NCBI GenBank assembly: GCA_964569055.1
Contig: CAZMSZ010000484.1
Coordinates: 1 to 5,227 of the forward strand
Length of the DNA: 5,227 bases
Direction of reading: 5' to 3'
DNA from: JAWLGW01 sp964569055
GTDB lineage: Bacteria; Planctomycetota; J058
Part shown: one piece after another, positions 1 to 5,227 of the stretch
How positions within the stretch are numbered: position 1 is the stretch's first letter
How the letters are laid out: the number at the start of each line of letters is the position of its first letter
Made by a program: the position numbers and the translations under genes
Notes under the pieces: model-generated
The model's input: only the letters and a program-made list of their open reading frames with translations
The model's database searches: none
What the model was told of the DNA's origin: nothing

Positions 1-810
1 CGCCACCTCCGTCGGCGGGGGGGGCGCGGGCGGCGCGGGGGGCGCCGGCGGGCGGGGCGGTGAGGCGGGGGGCGCCGGGGGAGACGGCGCGAACGGCGCC
101 GCCGCGGGCGGCGGCGCGGCCGGCGCGGCCGGCGCGGCGGGCGGGAACGAGGAGCGGATCTCCTGCATCTCCGAGCGGCTGATCCGCACGGTCGGCGCGG
201 CCGGTTGACCGGGGAGCTCCGCCCCGAACTCGAAGTCGAACTGCGGGACCGGGCGCCCCGTAGGCGGACGCGTCGGCGGGACCGGCCGTGCGGGCGCCGG
301 GGCCGGGGCAGCCGGCGTCGGCCAGGGGCTGGCGGCTGGGCGCGCTGGGGCCGGAGCGGCCGGACGGCCGCCGGCGAGCGCGGTCGCGAGCCAGTCCGCC
401 GTCACCAGGCGCAGCACGACGGCGCGACCCAGCCGCACGATGGTCTGGTACGCGAGCGGGACCGCCTGCTCCTTGGGCATGCGCTCGCCTTCGAGCCACG
501 AGCCGTTCGAGGAGCGGTCCATGACCTTCCACCCCTGATCGGTGTAGGCGAGCACGAGGTGCAGCCGCGACACGGCGGGGTGATCGAGCATGACGAGCGC
601 GCGCGAGTCGCGGCCGACCGGGACCGGCCGGTTGACGGTGCGCGGGAGGAACGTGACCTGCACGCCGGCGTGCAGCGGCTCGCCCGGGCCGTAGCTGCGC
701 CCCTTCTCGTAGGGCTCGATGACGACCGCATCCTGGCCAGGGTAGCGCTCGGCCAGCGCCGGCGACTGCCGGACGAGGGCCTGGAGCTCGGGGAGCGACA
801 TCAACGCCAT
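1..810 (-). CDS. FHA-domain protein, C-terminus cut off by window edge
   Basis: This is probably a cytoplasmic phosphothreonine-binding adaptor. The reverse strand reads open for 270 codons from ATG 810-808 to base 1 with no stop, so the C-terminus lies outside the window. Residues about 1-49 form an N-terminal extension. Residues about 50-136 form a forkhead-associated domain with the expected signature: Gly66-Arg67, Ser81-Arg82-x-His84, and Asn102-Gly103 after the strand containing Trp94 and Asp98. In this family Arg67, Ser81 and Asn102 contact the phospho-Thr peptide, and all are present. From about residue 148 the chain becomes Pro/Ala-rich and probably disordered. It is interrupted by a less biased island at about 188-222 with an FDFEF motif and a Thr-Val-Arg-Ile. 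The start is supported by GGTGAT six bases upstream; Met4 (801-799) is an alternative. The kinase gene lies 132 bases upstream on the same strand, so a shared transcript is plausible. What follows the linker is unknown. Confidence 0.87.
   Translation of the reverse strand, partial: MALMSLPELQALVRQSPALAERYPGQDAVVIEPYEKGRSYGPGEPLHAGVQVTFLPRTVNRPVPVGRDSRALVMLDHPAVSRLHLVLAYTDQGWKVMDRSSNGSWLEGERMPKEQAVPLAYQTIVRLGRAVVLRLVTADWLATALAGGRPAAPAPARPAASPWPTPAAPAPAPARPVPPTRPPTGRPVPQFDFEFGAELPGQPAAPTVRISRSEMQEIRSSFPPAAPAAPAAPPPAAAPFAPSPPAPPASPPRPPAPPAPPAPPPPTEVA
113..139. repeat. 9-base tandem repeat in Pro/Ala-rich coding region
   Basis: The unit GGCGCGGCC occurs twice exactly (113-121 and 122-130) and a third time with one change (131-139, ending GCG). 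Read on the minus strand it encodes iterated Ala-Ala-Pro in the linker of the FHA protein. The whole stretch from base 1 to about 140 is G/C-only low-complexity sequence, so copy number could vary by slippage and assembly errors are possible here. Confidence 0.6.
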
Positions 811-816
811 GGCACC

Positions 817-822
817 ATCACC
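817..822 (-). promoter_or_regulatory. Likely ribosome binding site of the FHA gene
   Basis: The reverse strand reads GGTGAT, matching the 3' half of the extended Shine-Dalgarno sequence GGAGGTGAT. It lies six bases before ATG 810-808. This favours that ATG over Met4. Two other nearby ATGs on the same strand (824-822 and 818-816) are out of frame with the FHA reading frame. Confidence 0.4.
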
Positions 823-898
823 ATGCGCGATCCGGGGCCCCCGAGCAAGGGCAGCGCGGCCTGAAACCCTGAACACCTGCAGGCCGGCGCGAGTGTCA

Positions 899-914
899 GC
901 GGGCGTCCGCCCGC
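899..914 (-). terminator. GC hairpin after kinase stop, weak terminator or attenuator candidate
   Basis: GCGGGC (899-904) and GCCCGC (909-914) are perfect inverted repeats around a four-base loop, starting 28 bases after the kinase stop codon in the direction of transcription. No T-run follows on the minus strand, so it does not meet the usual criteria for an intrinsic terminator. In DNA this GC-rich, such a hairpin can arise by chance. It may be a weak attenuator or an mRNA 3' stability element. Confidence 0.2.
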
Positions 915-942
915 GCGATCTCGCACCTGCCGGCCCCCGGCG

Positions 943-2625
943 CTACTCCGCACCCAGGCCCGGGTTGGCGGCGAGCAAGGCGTCGAGCTCCGCCTGCGCC
1001 TTGTCCCGCAGGCTCTCCTGGCCGGGCGACCGCCCGGCCAGCTCGGCCGCGCGCCGGAACCAGTCGACCGCCACCGCCGCGTCGGCCGGCTGCTCGCCGA
1101 ACCCCGCCTTGTAGAGGTGACCGAGCCAGAGCATGGCGCTGGGGTTGTCGCGCTCGGCCGCCTTGCGGAACCAGGCCACGGCGGCCGCCGGGTCGTGCGG
1201 CGCGCCCCGCCCCTGCTCGAGGAGCTGGCCCACGAACACCATGGCCTTGGCGTCCCCCGCCTCGGCCGCGCGCAGGAACAGCGCGTAGGCCGCCGGGAGG
1301 TCGGCCGGCACGCCCTCGCGCCCCGAGCGCAGGATCGTGCCCAGGCGGAGCATGGCCTGCACGTCGCCGTTGTCCGCCTGCACCCGCAGCGCGGCGACCT
1401 CCTGGTCGCCCCCGCCCTGGACCTCGGACGCGCTCTCCGGCTCCGGACCCGTCTCGCCGCCCGCGGCGTCCTCGGGGTCGGGGCCCGGCGAGGGTGGGGT
1501 GGGCGGCGTCTCGGGCGCCGGGCCGGCGTCCGCCTCGCCCGCGAACAGCGCCCACAGACGCTGCCCCTGCTCGGGCTGGATCACGGTCACGTGGATCCCG
1601 GCCAGCGCCAGGATCACGCCGATCAGGATCAGGGCCTGCGCGACGCCCGACGAGGCCCCCTTGGGCTTGAGCAGCGCGGCGTTCGCCTCGAGCAGCTCGA
1701 GGCGCTTGACCACCTCGGGCATGGAGAGGCGCTCGTCGACCTTCTTCGCCAGGCAGTCGAGGACCAGCGTGTCGAGCGCCTCGGGGATCCCCGGCCGGAG
1801 CTGGCTGGGCTTCGCCACCGGCTTGCCGACCACCATCCCGTAGAGGTCGACCACGTTGCTCGCCTGGAACGGCGGGACCCCGGTGAGCGCGTAGAACAGC
1901 ACCGCGCCCAGGCCCCACACGTCGGTCTTGGGGCCGACCTTGCCGTAGGGTCCCTCGGGCTCGAACTGCTCGGGCGCCATGTAGGAGGGCGTCCCCAGGA
2001 TCTTGCCCGCCTGCGACACGCCGGCCGTGATCGAGGCCGACTGGCCCATCTTGGCCTCGTCGCGCTTGACCAGCCCGAAGTCGGTCAGCACCGCGCGCTG
2101 CGTCTCGCGCTCGATCAGGATGTTGTGCGGCTTGACGTCGCGGTGCACCGCCCCGAGGTCGTGGCAGTGCGCGAGGGCCTTGGCGATCGCCAGGCTGGTC
2201 GCGATCGCCTGGGCGAACGTCGGCAGCTCCTTCTTCTTGCGCAGCTCCTCCACCAGGTTCTGGAGGGTGGTCCCCTCGATCAGCTCCATGGCGAGGAACG
2301 CGATCCCCGAGTCCTCGCCGAGGTCGGAGATCCCGACCACGTTGGGGTGCTTGATCTTGGCGAGCACCCGCGCCTCGCGCCGGAAGCGGGCCACCGCCTC
2401 GGGGCTGGGGTCGGCCTGGGCGAGCAGCTTGAGCGCCACCAGCGAGCCGAGCTCGCGGTGCTTGGCCCGGAACACGATCCCCATCCCGCCCCGCGCGATC
2501 TCGGAGAGGAGGTCGTAGCGGTTGAAGGTCTTGCCCTGGAAGCTGCGCCCGTCGGGGTCCCGCAGCGCCGCGCGCAGCGTCTTGAGGTCGAGGACGGTGG
2601 ATTGACTCGGGTTCACCGGCGCCAT
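943..2625 (-). CDS. Transmembrane Ser/Thr protein kinase with Sel1-like repeats
   Basis: This is a Hanks-type kinase of 560 residues that should transfer phosphate from ATP to Ser/Thr of partner proteins. The catalytic domain spans about 37-312. It shows a glycine loop (Gly46, Gly49), Lys66 in VALKLL, Glu84 of helix C, catalytic loop HRDVKPHN at 161-168 (Asp163, Asn168), DFG 182-184 and GTPSYMAPE at 211-219. The Arg before Asp163 marks an RD kinase, usually activated by phosphorylation of the activation loop, which is Ser/Thr-rich here (Ser196, Ser198, Thr200, Ser204). A hydrophobic helix at about 327-349 follows Lys320 and Lys322, so the kinase domain is predicted to be cytoplasmic. An acidic Pro-rich linker (about 362-410) leads to three Sel1-like repeats (about 418-454, 455-491, 492-528) outside the membrane, perhaps a protein-binding sensor. 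ATG 2625-2623 is chosen because GGGGGGA precedes it and longer starts would overlap hrpB. The first Gly of the glycine loop is Ala44. The substrate is unknown; the adjacent FHA protein is a candidate partner. Confidence 0.94.
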   Translation of the reverse strand: MAPVNPSQSTVLDLKTLRAALRDPDGRSFQGKTFNRYDLLSEIARGGMGIVFRAKHRELGSLVALKLLAQADPSPEAVARFRREARVLAKIKHPNVVGISDLGEDSGIAFLAMELIEGTTLQNLVEELRKKKELPTFAQAIATSLAIAKALAHCHDLGAVHRDVKPHNILIERETQRAVLTDFGLVKRDEAKMGQSASITAGVSQAGKILGTPSYMAPEQFEPEGPYGKVGPKTDVWGLGAVLFYALTGVPPFQASNVVDLYGMVVGKPVAKPSQLRPGIPEALDTLVLDCLAKKVDERLSMPEVVKRLELLEANAALLKPKGASSGVAQALILIGVILALAGIHVTVIQPEQGQRLWALFAGEADAGPAPETPPTPPSPGPDPEDAAGGETGPEPESASEVQGGGDQEVAALRVQADNGDVQAMLRLGTILRSGREGVPADLPAAYALFLRAAEAGDAKAMVFVGQLLEQGRGAPHDPAAAVAWFRKAAERDNPSAMLWLGHLYKAGFGEQPADAAVAVDWFRRAAELAGRSPGQESLRDKAQAELDALLAANPGLGAE

Positions 2626-2695
2626 TCTACGGTCCCCCCGGCGCCTTGCACGGCCGCTCGGTGCGCGCGCGCCCGCGAGTATGGTGTGGCGCCGC
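2626..2695. promoter_or_regulatory. Divergent intergenic region between the kinase gene and hrpB
   Basis: These 70 bases separate two divergent start codons, so promoters for both genes should lie here or extend into the coding ends. I could not find a convincing sigma-70 -35/-10 pair on either strand. TATGGT (2680-2685, plus) and CATACT (2683-2678, minus) each match four of six -10 positions but lack a spaced -35. A 12-base alternating purine-pyrimidine run (2661-2672) sits in the middle. The region is supported as regulatory by arrangement, not by a recognised motif. Confidence 0.4.
2633..2639 (-). promoter_or_regulatory. Likely ribosome binding site of the kinase gene
   Basis: The reverse strand reads GGGGGGA seven bases before ATG 2625-2623. 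This is a purine-rich match to Shine-Dalgarno sequence at normal spacing. It supports the 560-residue start over the in-frame ATG at 2802, which lies inside hrpB. Confidence 0.4.
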
Positions 2696-5215
2696 ATGCC
2701 CGAGCCGCTCCCGATCGACGCCCACCTGCCCGCCCTGATCGAGGCGGTCCGCGCGCGGCGCGGGGCGGTGGTCGTGGCCGAGCCGGGCGCCGGCAAGACC
2801 ACCCGCGTCCCCCCCGCGCTCCTCGACGCGCTGCCGGGCGAGGTGTGGGTGCTCGAGCCGCGCCGCCTCGCCGCGCGCCTCGCCGCCGAGCGGGTCGCGG
2901 CCGAGCGCGGCCAGCGCCTGGGGGAGGAGGTCGGCTACCAGGTCCGCTTCGAGCAGCGGGCCGGCCCGCGCACGCGGCTGCGCTTCCTCACCGAGGGGGT
3001 GCTCACCCGCCGGCTGGCGCGCGGCGGCGAGGCGCTGGCCGGGGTCGCGGCCGTGGTGCTCGACGAGCTGCACGAGCGCCACGTCGACACCGACCTCGCC
3101 CTGGCCTTGCTCGAGGCCGCGCGCCGCGAGCGGGAGTTGGCGCTGGTCGTCATGTCCGCCACCCTCGACGCGGCGCCGGTCGCGGCGCTGCTCGACGCGC
3201 CGGTGCTCGAGGTGGCGGGCCGGCTCCACCCGGTCGAGATCGAGCACGAGGCGGGGCGCGACGACCGCCCGCTCGAGGACAAGGTCGCGGCCGCGGTGGC
3301 GCGCCTGGTCGACGAGGGCCTCCGCGGTCACGTGCTCGTGTTCCTGCCCGGCATGGGCGAGATCCGCCGGGCCGAGCGGACGCTCGGCCCCTTGGCGCGC
3401 GCGGCCGACCTGCGCCTGCTCCCGCTCCACGGCGCGCTCGGGCGCCAGGCCAGCGAGGCCGCGCTCGCGCCCAGCCGCGCCCGCAAGGTGATCCTCGCCA
3501 CCAACGTGGCCGAGTCGTCGCTCACGATCGACGGGGTCGAGGCCGTGGTCGACTCGGGCCTGGCGCGCGAGGCCGAGGTCTCGCCGCGCAGCGGCCTGCT
3601 CGAGCTGGTGCTCCGCCCGATCTCGCGGGCCTCCGCCACGCAGCGCGCGCACCGCGCCGGCCGGCAGGGGCCGGGGCGCTGCCTGCGGCTCTACACCCGC
3701 AACGATCACGACCGCCGCCCGGCGGCCGCCGTCCCCGAGCTGCTGCGCCAGGAGCTGTCGGGCGTGCTCCTCGCCGTGCGCGCGGCGGGGTTCGCCGACC
3801 CGCGCGCGCTCCGCTGGCTCGACCCGCCGGGCGAGCCGGCCTGGTCCGCGGCGGACGCGCTCCTCGGCGCGCTCGGCGCCTGCGACGCGGCGGGGGCGCT
3901 GACCCCGACCGGGCGCGCGCTGCTGCGCTATCCGCTCCCGCCGCGCCTGGCGCGGGTGGTGGACGAGGGGCATCGCCGCGGGGTCGGGCCCGAGGCCGCG
4001 GCCGCGGCGGCGCTCCTGGGCGAGCGCCCGATCCGCGCCCTGGAGGCGCGCGACGCGCCGCCGGCGCAGGAGGCGCGCAGCGACGTGCTCGTGCTGCTCG
4101 ACCTCCTCGCCGAGGCCAACCGGGCGGGCTTCCGGCCGGGGCCGCTGCGGACGCTCGGGCTCGATCCGCAGGCCGCGCGCTCGGTCGACCGGGCGCGCGA
4201 GCAGGTCGCGCGCCGCCTGCCCCGCGAGGGGGCCGGCCCCGCGCCGACGAGCTCGACCGAGCTCGAGCGCGGGCTGTCGATCGCGCTCCTGGCTGGACAT
4301 CCCGACCGCGTGGCGCGTCGGCTCCCGGGCGGCGGCTACACCCTCGCGGGCGGCGGCGGCGTGCGCCTCGCGCCGAGCAGCGCGGTGCGCGGGGCGGAGT
4401 GGCTGGTGGTGCTCGACGCCGGCGGCTCGCGGGGCGGCGCCCCGCCCACCGCGCGGCTGGTGAGCGCGATCGAGCCCGACTGGCTGCTCGAGCTGTTCCC
4501 GGACGCGCTCGAGGAGACGCACGCCGTGGAGTGGGACCCGCGACGCGAGCGGGTGGAGGCGCGCTGGCGCCTCTCCTACGGCGGGCTGGCGGTGGAGGAG
4601 TCGAGCGAGCCCGGCGACCCCGAGCAGGTCGCGGCCGTGCTGGCGCGCGCGGCGCGCGAGGCGGGCCCCGCCGCCTTCGTCGACGCCGGCGCCCTCGAGG
4701 CGCTGCGGCGCCGGCTGGCCTTCGCGCGCGAGCTCGACCCGGCCCTGCCCGACCTCGACGAGGCAGGGCTCGAAGCCGCGCTGAGCGCGCTCTGCGAGGG
4801 GCGGCGCTCGTTCGCCGAGCTGCGCCAGGCCGACCTGTTCGCGCACCTCGAGGCCGCGCTCGGCTACGACGCCCTCCGCCGGGTCGACCGGCTGGCCCCC
4901 ACCCACGTCACCCTCCCGGGAGGGCGCCGCTGCGAGGTCCACTACGAGCTGCGCCAGCCGCCCTGGATCGCGTCGCGGCTCCAGGACTTCTTCGGGCTCT
5001 CCGCCGGCCCGACGGTGGGCGGCGGGCGCGTCCCGCTGACGCTCCACCTCCTGGCGCCCAACCGCCAGGCGGTCTCGGTGACGAGCGACCTCGCCGGCTT
5101 CTGGGAGCGCCACTACCCGACCGAGCGGCGCCACCTCTCGCGGCGCTACCCGCGCCACAGCTGGCCCGAGGACCCGCGGACGGCGCAGCCGCCTCGGCCA
5201 GGGCGAACGCGGTGA
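2696..5215 (+). CDS. hrpB: ATP-dependent helicase HrpB (DExH box)
   Basis: This 839-residue protein is near the usual family length of about 810-850. It belongs to the DEAH/RHA group of superfamily 2 helicases, which couple NTP hydrolysis to RNA unwinding; the cellular role of bacterial HrpB is poorly defined. Motif I GAGKT is at 31-35, motif II DELH at 123-126, motif III SAT at 154-156, a motif IV region with FLPG at 216-219, motif V TNVAESSLTI at 269-278 and motif VI QRAHRAGR at 316-323. A helicase-associated winged-helix/ratchet region follows (about 350-450, with TPTGRALL at 403-410). The HrpB-specific C-terminal domain covers about 705-830, with FFGL at 765-768 and a final YPRHSWPEDP-type ending. 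Motif VI is unusual: His319 stands where Gly is expected. ATG 2696 puts the typical LPI segment at the N-terminus and has GGTGTGG six bases upstream; ATG 2681 (five extra residues) is possible. It is transcribed away from the kinase gene and is probably functionally separate. No frameshift is seen. Confidence 0.96.
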   Translation: MPEPLPIDAHLPALIEAVRARRGAVVVAEPGAGKTTRVPPALLDALPGEVWVLEPRRLAARLAAERVAAERGQRLGEEVGYQVRFEQRAGPRTRLRFLTEGVLTRRLARGGEALAGVAAVVLDELHERHVDTDLALALLEAARRERELALVVMSATLDAAPVAALLDAPVLEVAGRLHPVEIEHEAGRDDRPLEDKVAAAVARLVDEGLRGHVLVFLPGMGEIRRAERTLGPLARAADLRLLPLHGALGRQASEAALAPSRARKVILATNVAESSLTIDGVEAVVDSGLAREAEVSPRSGLLELVLRPISRASATQRAHRAGRQGPGRCLRLYTRNDHDRRPAAAVPELLRQELSGVLLAVRAAGFADPRALRWLDPPGEPAWSAADALLGALGACDAAGALTPTGRALLRYPLPPRLARVVDEGHRRGVGPEAAAAAALLGERPIRALEARDAPPAQEARSDVLVLLDLLAEANRAGFRPGPLRTLGLDPQAARSVDRAREQVARRLPREGAGPAPTSSTELERGLSIALLAGHPDRVARRLPGGGYTLAGGGGVRLAPSSAVRGAEWLVVLDAGGSRGGAPPTARLVSAIEPDWLLELFPDALEETHAVEWDPRRERVEARWRLSYGGLAVEESSEPGDPEQVAAVLARAAREAGPAAFVDAGALEALRRRLAFARELDPALPDLDEAGLEAALSALCEGRRSFAELRQADLFAHLEAALGYDALRRVDRLAPTHVTLPGGRRCEVHYELRQPPWIASRLQDFFGLSAGPTVGGGRVPLTLHLLAPNRQAVSVTSDLAGFWERHYPTERRHLSRRYPRHSWPEDPRTAQPPRPGRTR

Positions 5216-5227
5216 AGGGAGACGGGA

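Larger units (their letters stand above)
811..942. other. Intergenic gap between kinase and FHA genes
   Basis: These 132 bases separate the kinase stop from the FHA start, both on the minus strand. Apart from the ribosome binding site and one short GC hairpin (listed separately) I see no credible small gene, RNA gene or recognisable promoter. The gap is long enough to hold an internal promoter, so whether the two genes share a transcript cannot be settled from sequence alone. Confidence 0.5.

Noticed and set aside
1..160. G/C-only repeats at the left edge as a CRISPR array or mobile-element end
   Set aside because: There are no regular spacers or terminal inverted repeats; the sequence is explained as codons for the Pro/Ala-rich tail of the FHA protein.
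205..864. 219-residue plus-strand open frame opposite the FHA gene
   Set aside because: It lies antisense to a frame with a clear FHA signature and its own translation is Arg-rich with no recognisable domain.
896..1918. 340-residue minus-strand open frame inside the kinase gene
   Set aside because: Same strand as the kinase but in another frame, Gly/Arg/Ala-rich without motifs. The kinase frame contains all catalytic motifs and Sel1 repeats.
2003..2518. 171-residue plus-strand open frame opposite the kinase domain
   Set aside because: It is antisense to conserved kinase motifs and shows no domain of its own.
2626..2802. Kinase start extended upstream to the ATG at 2802
   Set aside because: The extra 59 residues are Arg/Ala-rich, overlap the hrpB N-terminus including its Walker A region, and the ATG at 2625 has a well-placed ribosome binding site.
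2627..5158. 843-residue minus-strand open frame opposite hrpB
   Set aside because: It is a mirror of the well-supported HrpB frame, has a low-complexity Arg/Ala/Glu-rich composition and lacks any domain; long antisense frames are expected at this GC content.
5216..5227. Purine-rich AGGGAGACGGGA after hrpB as a ribosome binding site for a next gene
   Set aside because: Only 12 bases remain and no start codon is visible, so nothing can be supported.

Overview
This window is very GC-rich (roughly three quarters G+C, with almost every third codon position G or C). It carries a transmembrane Hanks-type Ser/Thr kinase next to an FHA-domain protein. That combination fits a myxobacterium-like (Myxococcota / former Deltaproteobacteria) chromosome or metagenome contig. 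The lineage is inferred from composition and gene content; no marker gene here proves it.

Layout. (1) Bases 1-810, minus strand: the N-terminal 270 residues of an FHA-domain protein, which enters a Pro/Ala-rich tail and runs off the left edge. (2) Bases 811-942: a 132-base gap with one short GC hairpin and no convincing gene. (3) Bases 943-2625, minus strand: a complete 560-residue Ser/Thr protein kinase with an N-terminal catalytic domain, one transmembrane helix, an acidic Pro-rich linker and three Sel1-like repeats. (4) Bases 2626-2695: a compact divergent intergenic region. (5) Bases 2696-5215, plus strand: a complete DExH-box ATP-dependent helicase of the HrpB family. The last 12 bases hold nothing that can be called.

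How the genes may work together. The kinase lies upstream of the FHA gene on the same strand, so one transcript could encode a phospho-Thr writer and a phospho-Thr reader. The membrane topology suggests a cytoplasmic kinase with a Sel1 sensor or scaffold outside the inner membrane. The kinase N-terminus contains a Thr-x-x-Asp that would suit FHA binding if phosphorylated. hrpB is divergently transcribed and probably functionally unrelated. The region looks mostly conventional. The points worth a second look are the kinase-FHA pair, a His replacing a normally conserved Gly in helicase motif VI, and an Ala replacing the first Gly of the kinase glycine loop. I did not find evidence for a wholly new system.
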